Source of the DNA: Candidatus Thiothrix anitrata
Lineage (GTDB): Bacteria; Pseudomonadota; Gammaproteobacteria; Thiotrichales; Thiotrichaceae
Reading direction: 5' to 3'
Length of the DNA: 64,000 bases
Assembly: GCF_017901155.1 (NCBI RefSeq)
Contig: NZ_CP072800.1
Span: 1,329,283 to 1,393,282 of the forward strand
Part shown: positions 25,410 through 35,365 of the stretch, one piece after another
Layout: each line of letters starts with the position of its first letter
Numbering within the stretch: position 1 is the stretch's first letter
Translations under genes and position numbers: made by a program
The notes under the pieces: generated by a model
Seen by the model: the letters and a program-made list of their open reading frames with translations, nothing else
The model's database searches: none
Told to the model about the DNA's origin: nothing

Positions 25410-26156
25410 TTACCGAGACTTTCTGGAAATAGTCCCGTCTGATGCCACATCCAGTGTAACGTAGCTAGTGGGGAGCTGCGGCGGCGGCGTACCACCAAAA
25501 GCACCCGCAACGGAACCAATCGCGACATCACCCGAACTGATTGTGCCAGAACCATCACGATCAAAGACTTGGTTAAAGGTTGTCGCCGCAGTATTCAAAC
25601 CGCTATGAAGCCGTGCTTTATCCGCATCATTCAAGGTCAATGCCGAACCAAATTTGCCATTGATCAAGGCCGCGTCGTTTGCCCTCAAAGTCACATCGTA
25701 ATTCAGTGATGTTGAAGCCGTAGGATCACCACCAAAGCCAGCATAATGCGTTTTTAACACATCACCTTTACTCACCGTGCCAGAACAATCCTTATCCACA
25801 ATAAAGGCATTATCAGGGTTAAGATTAGCCACGCCCGCTTGGAGGTTAGAACGTTGTTGGGCAGAAAGCGTGAGGAAATTTGTTTGATTACCAGCACTCG
25901 CCTCGTCACCCGTGTCAACGACTGGCGTGTCGGCAGTATTTTGCTGTGGGTTAGATTGCAACTGTTTCAGTAAATTCTGCGCCATCTCCATGAACGCCGA
26001 CAACAGATCATTGCCCTGAAATGAGGAAATGCCACTGAACTGTTGGTTAGCCTTATTACTATTGTTCCCGCGCTCACTCACGGTGTTTGTGGGTCTGCTC
26101 CACTGCGCACTGCTCCGGTCGGAATGGGTGCAGCCACCAATGTTTTGAAAATTCAC
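25410..26156 (-). CDS. EF-hand (calcium-binding) protein
   Basis: From a GTG start eight bases after AGGAG, about 248 residues. Two EF-hand-like loops (DKDCSGTVSKGD and DRDGSGTISSGD) lie in the second half, each next to a segment rich in Leu and Asn. The N-terminal half is Asn/Gln/Ser-rich and disordered-looking, with no clear signal peptide. Such dockerin/EF-hand proteins bind Ca2+ and often act in the envelope or in signalling. No specific function is known. Confidence 0.65.
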   Translation of the reverse strand: MNFQNIGGCTHSDRSSAQWSRPTNTVSERGNNSNKANQQFSGISSFQGNDLLSAFMEMAQNLLKQLQSNPQQNTADTPVVDTGDEASAGNQTNFLTLSAQQRSNLQAGVANLNPDNAFIVDKDCSGTVSKGDVLKTHYAGFGGDPTASTSLNYDVTLRANDAALINGKFGSALTLNDADKARLHSGLNTAATTFNQVFDRDGSGTISSGDVAIGSVAGAFGGTPPPQLPTSYVTLDVASDGTISRKSR

Positions 26157-26281
26157 GATCAACACTCCTTGTAGTTCAAGCTGTAAATTTACGATCTACT
26201 GCCTTTTATAGAGGGCGAATTCGCATCATAGGTGCTTGACCTGCTCACCAAAAATCGAGAATTGGCTAAATAAACCAAAAC

Positions 26282-26301
26282 AGTTAAACTATACTTTAAC
26301 T
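26282..26301. promoter_or_regulatory. Inverted repeat upstream of the third DUF4143 gene
   Basis: AGTTAAA and TTTAACT are perfect 7-bp arms around CTATAC, 25 bases before the start codon. The AT-rich core also resembles a -10 box, so it may be an operator overlapping the promoter. Confidence 0.4.
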
Positions 26302-26326
26302 AAACAAGCCATTTAGTATTATTTCC

Positions 26327-27763
26327 ATGAAAATATCACCATCTGAACTCATTAGCGTACTCGCACAGTTTAACCCGTGGTGGCGTGGCGGGCATATAGC
26401 CGGTTTGCCTGCTTGGAAACGTGCTGCTTGGCATGAACTCAATCAATGGGTCACACAGCCGCCGGTTCACCGTGCGGTATTGCTATCGGGAGCGCGGCAG
26501 GTCGGCAAAACGACTTTGTTGCTACAGTGCATTGAAGATTTGCTGCAACAAGGTGTGCCAGCCGCCAATATTTTGTATGTCACTTTTGATCATCCCATGC
26601 TCAAATTGGGCGGTATTGATGCGGTGTTAGCCGCTTGGCGTGAACGTGAACCGCGTGCTGAAGGCATCGAATACTTGTTTTTGGATGAAGCGCAATTTAT
26701 CCGTGATTGGGGAACGTGGGTCAAACATCAGATTGATTTTGTTAAAGATCGCCGCATTGTGTTTACGGGTTCAGCCACCCCCTTGTTGGAAGCGGATCAG
26801 GAATCCGGGGTCGGGCGTTGGCACGCTATCCGTATTACCACCTTGTCGTTTTATGAATACCTGCACATCAAACAACTCACATTGCCCGAATTACCGCCAC
26901 TACGTTCATTGCGCCACCTGTTTGATTGGACGACACCCGATTTTTATCGTGTTACCGAGTTAGCCGCACCGTATACCGGGCATTTCCATGAGTATCTGGT
27001 GCGTGGTGGATTCCCGCAAACGGCACAAATTGAGAGTGTGGCACAAGCCCAACGCCTGCTACGCGAAGACATTATCGACAAAGTGCTGAAACGCGATATG
27101 ACCGCTTTGTTTGGGGTGCGGCGTATTTTGGATTTGGAACACACCTTTTTATACCTGTGTATGCACGATGGCGGGCTGCTGGACATGACCGACTTGTGCA
27201 GCAACCTGCAAGTTAAACGCCCCACGGCACAACATTTTATCGAACTGCTGGAAGCCACCCACCTGATTTATCGTTTACCGCCATTCGGCTATGGCAAAGA
27301 TGTGCTGCGGGCGCGTTACAAAGTGTATCTGGCAGATGCGGCGATTTCCTCTGCCGTCTTATTGAAAGGCAAAAACATCCTGGATGACCCCACTGCGCTG
27401 GGTGTGGCGACCGAAACAGCCGTTTTCCGTCACCTATTCGCCCGTTATTATGCCCAACAAGTACGTTTCACCTATTGGCGTGGCAAACAGGAGCGCGAAG
27501 TCGATGTTGTCGCAGAAGTCGGCGGGCAAATTGTGCCATTTGAAGTGAAATACCGCACCCAACACACCGGTGTGCGCGAACTCAAGGGCTTGATGGAATT
27601 GTGCCAGCAAAAAAATATCAGTCGCGGTTACGTCGTCACTAAAGCCTTGGATGATTTCGGGTTACTGGCGGGAACACCAGAAGGGATCAACATTATGCGC
27701 TTGCCTGCACCGTTGTTATGCTACTGGATGGGTGAGGCAGAATTGCATGGGGTGGTGGAATAA
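26327..27763 (+). CDS. AAA-type ATPase with DUF4143 domain
   Basis: This 478-residue relative carries Walker A GARQVGKTT (near residue 56), a Walker B-like LFLDEAQF, VFTGSATPLL, and the C-terminal nuclease-like segment (WRGKQEREVDVVAEVGG ... PFEVKYRTQ). It has about 90 more residues than the 2.7-kb relative, mainly at the N-terminus and in the middle (a TPDFYRVTELAAPY-type insert). The function is unknown. It is followed by uvrD in the same direction after 48 bases. Confidence 0.85.
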   Translation: MKISPSELISVLAQFNPWWRGGHIAGLPAWKRAAWHELNQWVTQPPVHRAVLLSGARQVGKTTLLLQCIEDLLQQGVPAANILYVTFDHPMLKLGGIDAVLAAWREREPRAEGIEYLFLDEAQFIRDWGTWVKHQIDFVKDRRIVFTGSATPLLEADQESGVGRWHAIRITTLSFYEYLHIKQLTLPELPPLRSLRHLFDWTTPDFYRVTELAAPYTGHFHEYLVRGGFPQTAQIESVAQAQRLLREDIIDKVLKRDMTALFGVRRILDLEHTFLYLCMHDGGLLDMTDLCSNLQVKRPTAQHFIELLEATHLIYRLPPFGYGKDVLRARYKVYLADAAISSAVLLKGKNILDDPTALGVATETAVFRHLFARYYAQQVRFTYWRGKQEREVDVVAEVGGQIVPFEVKYRTQHTGVRELKGLMELCQQKNISRGYVVTKALDDFGLLAGTPEGINIMRLPAPLLCYWMGEAELHGVVE

Positions 27764-27810
27764 CACATGGCTAACTCTGATTTAATGCATTTTTACAGTA
27801 CAATCACACG

Positions 27811-30075
27811 ATGAATAATACCCAATCCCCCATTCTCGCCCCCCTAAACCCGCAGCAACAACTCGCCGTTGCCGCGCCGCCCAAATCCGTCCTCGTCCTC
27901 GCAGGCGCAGGCAGCGGTAAAACCCGCGTGCTAGTCCACCGCATTGCGTGGTTAATCGAAGTCGAAAACGTCTCACCATTAAGCATCCTCGCGGTGACCT
28001 TCACCAACAAAGCGGCGGCAGAAATGCGCGGGCGTATCCAAGACCTGTTGCAACTGCCCAGCGGCGGCATGTGGGTCGGCACCTTCCACGGCATTTCGCA
28101 CCGCTTGCTCCGCCTGCATTGGCAGCAAGCCAAATTGCCGCAAACCTTCCAAATCCTCGACTCCGAAGACCAGATTCGCATGGTCAAGCGCATCCTCAAA
28201 TCGTTGGAACTCGACGAAACCCGCTTCCCGCCGCGTCAGGTCGCCAGTTTCATTAATGCGCGTAAAGACGAAGGTTCGCGCCCGCACCACATTGAAGACA
28301 AAGGCGATTTCAACCAACGGCAAATGGTGCAAATTTACAGCGTGTATGAACAAACTTGCCAACGCAACGGCGTGGTCGATTTCGCCGAACTGTTGTTGCG
28401 CTCGTTGGAATTGCTGCGCGATAACCCCGATTTGCAACAACATTACCGTAACCGTTTCCGCCACATTTTGGTGGACGAATTCCAAGACACCAACGCGCTG
28501 CAATACGCTTGGTTGCGCCTGTTGGCGGGTGATAAAAATCCGGTGTTTGCAGTGGGCGATGACGACCAGTCGATTTACGGTTGGCGCGGCGCAAAGATCG
28601 AAAACATCCGCAATTTCACCAAACATTTCCCCGACTGCGAAACGGTGCGGCTGGAACAAAACTACCGCTCCACCGCGAATATCCTCAAAGCCGCCAATGC
28701 CTTGATTGATAATAATAAAGGGCGTTTGGGCAAAAACTTGTGGACAGATGGCAAAGACGGCGAACGCCTGCACCTCTACGCAGCCTTCAACGAAATAGAC
28801 GAAGCACGTTTTGTCGCGGGGCGCATTCAAAAATGGGTAGATCAGGGCGGAATGCGCCGCGACGTTGCCATTTTGTACCGTTCCAACGCGCAATCGCGGG
28901 TATTTGAAAGCACGTTTAACGAAAACCGCATTCCCTACCGTGTCTATGGCGGCCTACGCTTCTTTGAACGCGCCGAAATCAAGGACGCGCTGGCGTATTT
29001 GCGCCTCACCGTTAACCACCAAGACGATGCCTCGTTTGAACGCATCGTCAATCACCCACCACGCGGCATTGGCGAACGCACCGTCGACATCCTGCGCAGC
29101 CACGCTCGCGCCACCAACCTGTCCTTGTGGGAAGCCGCCGCGCAAGCCGCTGACATCGGCGATTTCACCCCGCGTGCCAGCAATGGCGTACTCGGTTTCG
29201 TGCAACTGATCAAACGCATGGCAAGCGACATTCACAGCTTGCCCTTGCGCGAACAAGTCGAAATCGTCATCGACCTTGCCGGACTCAAACCGCATTTCCT
29301 CGCCAAAGAAAAAGGCGAAGCGGGGCAAGGGCGCGTCGACAACCTCAACGAACTAGTCACCGCCGCACAAGGTTACACCTACGTGCAGGTCGTTCCCGAC
29401 AGCTCCCTGAGCGAAGTCGAAGGGAACGATGGCTTCGACTCCGCTCAGCCAACGGATGAACTGTCCGCCTTCCTCTCGCACGCGGCGTTGGAAGCGGGCG
29501 AAGGTCAGGGCGAAGCCGGTGAAGATTGCGTGCAAATGATGACGTTGCACTCTGCCAAAGGGCTGGAATTCCCGCTGGTGTTTTTGTGCGGTTTGGAAGA
29601 AGGCTTGTTCCCGCATCAAATGTCCGCCGATGACCCGGCACGCTTGGAAGAAGAACGCCGCCTGTGCTACGTCGGCATTACCCGTGCGGAAAAAGAACTG
29701 GTGATGAGTTACGCCGAACAGCGCATGTTGCACGGGCGCACCCAATTCAACCCGCCGTCACGTTTCCTGCGCGAATTACCGCCGGAATTGGTGGAAGAAG
29801 TGCGTCCGAAAGTGAAAGCGTACCAGCCCACCCGTTACACCGATGGCGGTGGCTACCGTCCGGTTACGCCGCCCGCACCAGTACGCACCCCAAACAAATA
29901 CGCCGAAAGCGAAGTCGGCTATCGGATCGGGCAACGGGTGCGTCATGCCAAATTTGGCGACGGAGTGATTGTGGATTCTGAAGGGTCGGGAGCGCATTCG
30001 CGGGTGCAGGTGAATTTCAAAACTGCCGGGGTGAAGTGGCTGGTGTTGGGGTATGCGAATTTAGAGAAGGTGTAA
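27811..30075 (+). CDS. uvrD: DNA helicase II (UvrD)
   Basis: UvrD unwinds DNA 3'-5' in nucleotide-excision and mismatch repair. Motifs present: AGAGSGKTRVLVHR (near residue 30), VDEFQDTNALQY, GDDDQSIYGWRGA, EQNYRST, and the C-terminal YVGITRAEKEL. The protein has 754 residues; a PcrA/UvrD-type tail ends in a domain that may bind RNA polymerase (GDGVIVDSEGSGAHSRVQVN). An insert near residues 530-550 (SSLSEVEG ... FDSAQP) comes from a repetitive element and is in frame. Confidence 0.95.
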   Translation: MNNTQSPILAPLNPQQQLAVAAPPKSVLVLAGAGSGKTRVLVHRIAWLIEVENVSPLSILAVTFTNKAAAEMRGRIQDLLQLPSGGMWVGTFHGISHRLLRLHWQQAKLPQTFQILDSEDQIRMVKRILKSLELDETRFPPRQVASFINARKDEGSRPHHIEDKGDFNQRQMVQIYSVYEQTCQRNGVVDFAELLLRSLELLRDNPDLQQHYRNRFRHILVDEFQDTNALQYAWLRLLAGDKNPVFAVGDDDQSIYGWRGAKIENIRNFTKHFPDCETVRLEQNYRSTANILKAANALIDNNKGRLGKNLWTDGKDGERLHLYAAFNEIDEARFVAGRIQKWVDQGGMRRDVAILYRSNAQSRVFESTFNENRIPYRVYGGLRFFERAEIKDALAYLRLTVNHQDDASFERIVNHPPRGIGERTVDILRSHARATNLSLWEAAAQAADIGDFTPRASNGVLGFVQLIKRMASDIHSLPLREQVEIVIDLAGLKPHFLAKEKGEAGQGRVDNLNELVTAAQGYTYVQVVPDSSLSEVEGNDGFDSAQPTDELSAFLSHAALEAGEGQGEAGEDCVQMMTLHSAKGLEFPLVFLCGLEEGLFPHQMSADDPARLEEERRLCYVGITRAEKELVMSYAEQRMLHGRTQFNPPSRFLRELPPELVEEVRPKVKAYQPTRYTDGGGYRPVTPPAPVRTPNKYAESEVGYRIGQRVRHAKFGDGVIVDSEGSGAHSRVQVNFKTAGVKWLVLGYANLEKV
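29404..29455. repeat. REP-like element inserted in uvrD
   Basis: TCCCTGAGCGAAGTCGAAGG and GGCTTCGACTCCGCTCAGCC form a pair of complementary-looking motifs, the same as those in hrpA at 20.4 kb but in the opposite order. They encode SLSEVEG and GFDSAQP in frame within UvrD. Confidence 0.7.
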
Positions 30076-30091
30076 GCGTGGGGCAGGGGAT

Positions 30092-30115
30092 AGAGACGCA
30101 AGATTTTGCGTCTCT
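30092..30115. terminator. Perfect hairpin between uvrD and the convergent reductase gene
   Basis: AGAGACGCAA and TTGCGTCTCT form a perfect 10-bp stem with a four-base loop. No T-run follows, so it may be a repetitive element serving as a two-way terminator; very similar hairpins are scattered in many bacterial genomes. Confidence 0.5.
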
Positions 30116-30139
30116 ACGGTGGTGGACAAGGCCACCAAG

Positions 30140-31503
30140 TTATTTCATCGTGACCATTTCTTCAGCACTAACAGGGTGAATCGCAATGGTGTCGTCAAAG
30201 TCCTGCTTAGTTGCACCCATGCGAATAGCAACGGCGAAACCTTGCATCATTTCATCGACACCCGCACCAATCGCGTGGCAACCGACGATTTTTTCATCTT
30301 CGCCCACCACGACCAGCTTCATCGCGGTTTTGGCTTTGTGCTTAACGAAAGAATAATACATCGGGGTAAATTCGGTACTGTACACCTTCACCGCATCGCC
30401 GTACTTTTCCCGCGCCGCTTCTTCCGACAAACCAATCGTGCCAATCGGCGGATGCGTAAACATGACCGTTGGAATCAGGCTGTAATCCAGCTTGCGGTCT
30501 TTCATGCCACCAAATAAACGATCACCTAAACGACGACCTGCCGCAATCGCTACCGGAGTCAGTTGCACACCGCGCTTATTGATAATGTCACCAATCGCGT
30601 AAACACCGGGAACGCTGGTTTCCTGATAGTCGTTTACGTCGATGAAACCACCGGGCGCGAGTGGCAAACCGATGTTTTCCAAACCAATATCGTCGGTGTT
30701 GGTCTTGCGACCAATCGCCCACAACAACTGATCCAGATCACTTAAGGTGCTGCCGTCTGTGTAATTCACGGTAAGTTTGCCGTCGGCTTGTTTTTCCACG
30801 CTGGCAATTTTCGCCGTGTCATTGAACACAATGCCGTCATGTTCCATTTGCGTGCGCAAGGTTTTCTGCATCAAGCTATCGAAACCGATTAGCACGGGGA
30901 AGCCTTGGTGCAACATGTGCGTTTCTGAACCGAGGGCATTGAGCACGCCCGCCAATTCCAACGCAATGTAACCGCCGCCGACAACCGCGACCTTCGCAGG
31001 CTGCTCGTCCAGCTCGAAAAAGCCGTCGGAGCTAATGCCATGTTCTGCCCCCGGAATATCCGTTGGCACAATCGGGCGACCACCCGTGGAAATCACAATG
31101 TGGTCAGCGGTGTAAGTTTCGCCATTCACTTCCAGTGTTTTCGCATTGACAAAACGCGCTTGCCCTTGAATCAGGTCAATGCCCGCTTCGGACAAAAAGC
31201 TATCCATGTACCAGTCGGTAATCCCGCCGATCATATTGTCGCGCTTGTTCACCAGCTTGCCCCAATCGAGCTTGCCGGGACGGTGGCGAAACCATAATCC
31301 TGTGCGTCGTGCTGGGCATGAGCCAAGTTCGCGGCAAACCACATCACTTTTTTGGGGACGCATCCCCGGTTGACGCACGTACCGCCGAGGTCATCATTGA
31401 CTTCCACGACTGCGCACTTCGCGCCATGTTTCGCAGCCTTTTCGACCACTGACAAACCACCGCTGCCCGCGCCGATGGCGATTAAATCGTAATGTTGGCT
31501 CAT
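30140..31503 (-). pseudogene. gor: Glutathione-disulfide reductase (Gor) with a frameshift
   Basis: The N-terminal frame (MSQHYDLIAIGAGSGGLS, redox site CVNRGC) stops being Gor-like after QDYGFATVP, and the rest, beginning [15 protein letters not shown], continues in another frame. One missing base near 31274-31276 (an extra G in the CCGG run on the gene's strand would restore it) explains the break. The NADPH motif ([15 protein letters not shown]) and the C-terminal HPVSAEE are intact. Gor regenerates glutathione, which would feed the adjacent peroxiredoxin-glutaredoxin. It could be a sequencing error rather than a true loss. Confidence 0.85.
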
Positions 31504-31516
31504 GCTTTGCTCCTGA

Positions 31517-32251
31517 TTAACGTGCTTGCAACCATGCTTCCAATTTGTCCGAACCGCCGATCAGTTCACCGTTGATGAACACTTGCGGAACCATATCCAC
31601 ACCGGCGATAGCACGCAGGCTGCGGTTGGTATAATCGCGGTTCAATTCCAATTCGTCAAAATCAATTTCTGCATCGTGCAACATGCCTTTGGCTTTGGCG
31701 CAGAACGGGCAACCTTGACGGGTGAATACGGTTACATCCAACGGTGCTTTGGCATTCGGCGCAATGTAAGCCAGCATGGTATCAGCATCGGATACTTCAA
31801 ACGGGTCGCCCGGCTGGTTAGGCTCAATGAACATTTTAGCAACCACGCCGTCTTTGACCAGCATGGAATAACGCCATGAACGCTTACCGAAACCGAGGTC
31901 GTTTTTGTCAACCAGCAAACCCATGCCATCGGTGAAGTCACCGTTACCGTCTGGGATGAAAGTGATTTTGTCGGCTTTCTGGTCAACTTTCCACTCGTTC
32001 ATGACGAAAGTATCGTTAACGGACATGCAGATGATTTCATCCACGCCGTGTTTCTTGAAGGTGTCAGCCAACTGGTTGTAACGCGGTACGTGCGTAGACG
32101 AACAGGTCGGGGTGAACGCACCCGGCAGAGAGAAAACGATCACAGTCTTGCCCGCGAACAGAGAATCGCTGGACACATCAACCCACTCGTGGTTTTGGCG
32201 AGTACGGAATGTAACGCTAGGAATACGTTGACCTTCTTTATTTTCAAACAT
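31517..32251 (-). CDS. Peroxiredoxin-glutaredoxin fusion
   Basis: The N-terminal part is a Prx5-type peroxiredoxin (catalytic Cys in [13 protein letters not shown]); the C-terminal part is a glutaredoxin (CPFCAKAKG, then [15 protein letters not shown]). Such fusions reduce peroxides with glutathione. AAAAGGAGC before the ATG fixes the start and gives 244 residues; an upstream frame is unsupported. It lies just upstream of the glutathione reductase gene in the same direction, a natural functional pair. Confidence 0.95.
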   Translation of the reverse strand: MFENKEGQRIPSVTFRTRQNHEWVDVSSDSLFAGKTVIVFSLPGAFTPTCSSTHVPRYNQLADTFKKHGVDEIICMSVNDTFVMNEWKVDQKADKITFIPDGNGDFTDGMGLLVDKNDLGFGKRSWRYSMLVKDGVVAKMFIEPNQPGDPFEVSDADTMLAYIAPNAKAPLDVTVFTRQGCPFCAKAKGMLHDAEIDFDELELNRDYTNRSLRAIAGVDMVPQVFINGELIGGSDKLEAWLQAR

Positions 32252-32323
32252 GGGGTAGCTCCTTTTGAGAAAAAACAATTTAACAATTACTTAACAATCT
32301 ATAAAACTGATTGGAATGGGCGC

Positions 32324-32351
32324 AGTATAAGCAGATGCTGATGGATTTCAT
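32324..32351 (-). promoter_or_regulatory. Probable promoter of the peroxiredoxin gene
   Basis: On the minus strand TATACT (five of six) lies 16 bases after ATGAAA (four of six). It is about 70 bases upstream of the start codon, leaving an AT-rich untranslated leader. Confidence 0.4.
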
Positions 32352-32392
32352 AGTGGATTGTTTCTAATATTACGTTCGATTTGGTAGATTGC

Positions 32393-34546
32393 TCAGCCCT
32401 TGCGTTGTGCATCCAGCACTGACGGCAATTGCAGCAATTTTTCCAGCACATCGCCCAACTGACTCACATCACGGATTTCAATGGCGAAATCCATCACGGC
32501 GTAACACGGGTCTTGGGTGTCGCGAGTGTGTAGGCTGCGGATGTTGACCTGTTCACGCGCCAGCAGGGTGGCAATGTCGCCCAATACCCCCGATTTATTG
32601 AAGGTGGCAACGGTAATGTCCACTTCGTAAGCTTCGGTATTGGTTCCCCATGCCACTTCGATAATGCGTTCTTCGCGTTCGCGGCGCAGGTTGGCGAAAT
32701 CCGGGCAATCCACCCGGTGCACAATGACTCCGCGCCCTTGCGACAAATACCCCATAATCGGGTCGCCAAACACAGGATGGCAACAGGTCGCCATTTGGGT
32801 AAAGAGCTTGCTGACTCCGCGCACTTCAATGCCGCCCCCCGACAGACCGCTTTGCTTGAATGTGCGCAGTTTGAATTCCGGCTCGTGTGAGCGCAGTAAA
32901 TACCCGCGAATTTGTGCCGCAGTAATATCACCGCGCCCTACGGCAATCACCATATCGCGCTCACTGCTGCGGTTAAATTGCACCGCCAACTCGGTGTAAT
33001 CGAGTTTGCGCAGGTTGAGCAAATGGCGTTCTTTTTCCAGTACCTTTTCACCATCGCGGAAGTTTTGCTCGTGATTTTGCTGGCTAAACCATTGGCGAAT
33101 CTTTTGGCGGGTACTGGTGGATTTGACGTAACCCAAATCGGGATTTAACCAATCCTGACGCGGGCGTTCTTCGCGTCCGGTGAGGATTTCTACCTGTTCG
33201 CCGTTTTTGAGTTCGGTGTTTAACGGCACAATATTGCCGCACACTTTCGCACCCCGGCAACGATGCCCGACGCTGGTGTGTACGTAATACGCAAAATCAA
33301 TCGGAGTCGCGCCCTTGGGCATGTCGATAATGCGGCCTTTGGGGGTGCGCACGAATACCCGGTCATTGAACAATTCGGTGCGGAAATCTTCCAACAATTC
33401 CACGTCGGACTGGTTGGACTCCAACATGCGGCGTACCGCTGTGATAACCCGTTCGAGTTGCGGGTCAATTTTGCCGCCCTCTTTGTAACGCCAGTGCGAA
33501 GCTACCCCTTGTTCGGCGCGTTGGTGCATGAAACGGGTGCGGATTTGCACTTCCACCGGCTTGCTTTGCGGCCCCAGCACCACGGTATGAATCGACTGAT
33601 AGCCGTTGGGCTTCGGGTTGGCAATGTAATCGTCAAACTCTTCGGGGATTGATCGCCAAGTTTCCTGCACCAAGCCCAGCACTTCGTAACAAAGCTGTTT
33701 CTCCTCTACGATAATGCGCACCGCCCGCAAATCGTACAAATTGTCGATTTCCACGTGTTTGCGGCGCAGTTTTTTCCAAATGCTGTAAATGTGTTTGGGG
33801 CGACCGTAGATTTCTGCCTGAATGCCGCGTTCGGTGAGTAGTGCTTGGACGCGCTGAATAAAATCAATAATAAATTGCTCACGCTCAATGCGCTTACCCG
33901 TCAAGGATTTCGCAATCGCCTTGTAGGTATCCGGCTGCAAAAAGCGAAACGCGAGGTCTTCCAGCTCCCATTTAATCTGGCTGATGCCGAGGCGGTTTGC
34001 CCAAGGTGCGAATAAATTGTTGGTTTGGCGAGCGACACAACGATGCAGTTCGGTGATTTCTTGACGCGACAACAGGCGTAAATACTGTAAATTCCACGCC
34101 AGTTTGATCACAATCGCCCGCAAATCGCTCACCATCGCCAACATCATGCGCCGCAACTGTTCGCCTTGCTCATCATCACTGACATTCGGGTCGGTGTGTT
34201 CAGTGCAATCGTGAAAGTGTTGCAGGTTACGAATGTTTTCGCACAAACCGCGCACGGTCACGCCGTAGGTTTTCGCGATGTTGTCTAGACTGAGCTTATT
34301 ATCCAAACGTTCATCGCATAATAATGCTGCAATCAGGGTGGTTTGATCCACATCCAAATGCCGCAGGATTTCCGCCACATCCAGACTCGCGGGTTGCAAC
34401 GGGTTAGTGTTGCCGGGCAGTGCCAGCACCGTATCGACAGCATTTTCTAATGCAGTTAATTCTTGTTTGCTACCGGGAACCGTAAAACGTTCAATCCACG
34501 CTTGGCGAGTGCGCGACTCGGTATTGGAAAGGCCGCTGTGTTGCAT
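32393..34546 (-). CDS. relA: GTP pyrophosphokinase RelA
   Basis: RelA makes (p)ppGpp on stalled ribosomes. The N-terminal region corresponds to the HD hydrolase domain but lacks the HDxxED metal site (ALLCDERLDN instead), as in RelA and not SpoT. The synthetase domain follows (EIYGRPKHIYSIWKKLRRK, then YDLRAVRIIV), then TGS, the zinc-finger region with CCHP, and a C-terminal ACT domain. The 717 residues are normal. It is probably monocistronic. Confidence 0.93.
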   Translation of the reverse strand: MQHSGLSNTESRTRQAWIERFTVPGSKQELTALENAVDTVLALPGNTNPLQPASLDVAEILRHLDVDQTTLIAALLCDERLDNKLSLDNIAKTYGVTVRGLCENIRNLQHFHDCTEHTDPNVSDDEQGEQLRRMMLAMVSDLRAIVIKLAWNLQYLRLLSRQEITELHRCVARQTNNLFAPWANRLGISQIKWELEDLAFRFLQPDTYKAIAKSLTGKRIEREQFIIDFIQRVQALLTERGIQAEIYGRPKHIYSIWKKLRRKHVEIDNLYDLRAVRIIVEEKQLCYEVLGLVQETWRSIPEEFDDYIANPKPNGYQSIHTVVLGPQSKPVEVQIRTRFMHQRAEQGVASHWRYKEGGKIDPQLERVITAVRRMLESNQSDVELLEDFRTELFNDRVFVRTPKGRIIDMPKGATPIDFAYYVHTSVGHRCRGAKVCGNIVPLNTELKNGEQVEILTGREERPRQDWLNPDLGYVKSTSTRQKIRQWFSQQNHEQNFRDGEKVLEKERHLLNLRKLDYTELAVQFNRSSERDMVIAVGRGDITAAQIRGYLLRSHEPEFKLRTFKQSGLSGGGIEVRGVSKLFTQMATCCHPVFGDPIMGYLSQGRGVIVHRVDCPDFANLRREREERIIEVAWGTNTEAYEVDITVATFNKSGVLGDIATLLAREQVNIRSLHTRDTQDPCYAVMDFAIEIRDVSQLGDVLEKLLQLPSVLDAQRKG

Positions 34547-34596
34547 GTTGGCAAATTTCCTTTATGCTGGAATGGTCATAAACTATGGTAATCAAC

Positions 34597-35286
34597 TTAT
34601 TGTAGTAATGGTATTACCGTTTGTAATTCTGCGAGGTTATTGATCACTGCATCCGGTGCTTTTTCACCCGTCCAAGGTTGTTGTTCCGGGTTAAACCATA
34701 CCGTGCGCCACCCCGCATTCGCCGCCCCTTGAATGTCACGCAGCGGGTCATCGCCCACATAAACCGCTTCGTGCGGCGCGACATCTGCCATTGCTAAGGC
34801 TTGCCGGAAAATCTCAGGGTGCGGTTTTGCCACCCCTGCGGCTTCCGCACTATGGACAAAATCAAACAAATGCCCAATGCCAATATGCTGTACGCTGGCA
34901 TTGCCATTACTGATCACACCGGTCACAAAGCGTGTCGCTAACTGCTCCAGCACTTCGCGTGCCCCATCAAACAGTGTCACTGCATTGCGTGCCTGCCAAA
35001 ACACCGTAAAGCCGGTTTCACACAGGTTTTCCGCTGGGTAATCGTGGGCGTTTGCCAGTGATTCTAACCAATTTTTACGCAATTGTGTCAGATTATAGTG
35101 CAATTCGGGGTATTGCCGCATGTATGCAATACGGTTTTTAATCAGCGCAGCAGCATCGTACTGCGTCGTAATACGTGGATAATGCGCCCCTAACCAAGTG
35201 TAAAAATGCTGTTCGGCGTGTTCAATCACCGGGCGGCAAGCCCACAATGTATCGTCAAGATCAAAGGCGACACAGCGAATGCTCAT
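34597..35286 (-). CDS. HAD-superfamily phosphatase (YjjG/Gph-like)
   Basis: Starting at MSIRCVAFDLDDTLWACRPV, the catalytic DxDxT is in FDLDDTLW. The threonine-type motif II (VTGVISNGNASVQ) and the C-terminal VYVGDDPLRDIQGAANAGW complete the fold. The start shown gives 229 residues; a longer frame upstream has no family similarity. Relatives hydrolyse phosphoglycolate or nucleoside monophosphates; the substrate is not clear. Confidence 0.85.
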   Translation of the reverse strand: MSIRCVAFDLDDTLWACRPVIEHAEQHFYTWLGAHYPRITTQYDAAALIKNRIAYMRQYPELHYNLTQLRKNWLESLANAHDYPAENLCETGFTVFWQARNAVTLFDGAREVLEQLATRFVTGVISNGNASVQHIGIGHLFDFVHSAEAAGVAKPHPEIFRQALAMADVAPHEAVYVGDDPLRDIQGAANAGWRTVWFNPEQQPWTGEKAPDAVINNLAELQTVIPLLQ

Positions 35287-35365
35287 GGTGAAACTCGTCG
35301 ATTCTAGTAAAATCGTCATAGTAACACCGACTAACGCAGGATAACGAGAAACGGAGGACAACGTA

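Noticed and set aside
27770-27811. LexA box upstream of uvrD
   Set aside because: The TACAGTACAATC stretch does not fit the CTGT-N8-ACAG pattern, so SOS control cannot be supported from this sequence.
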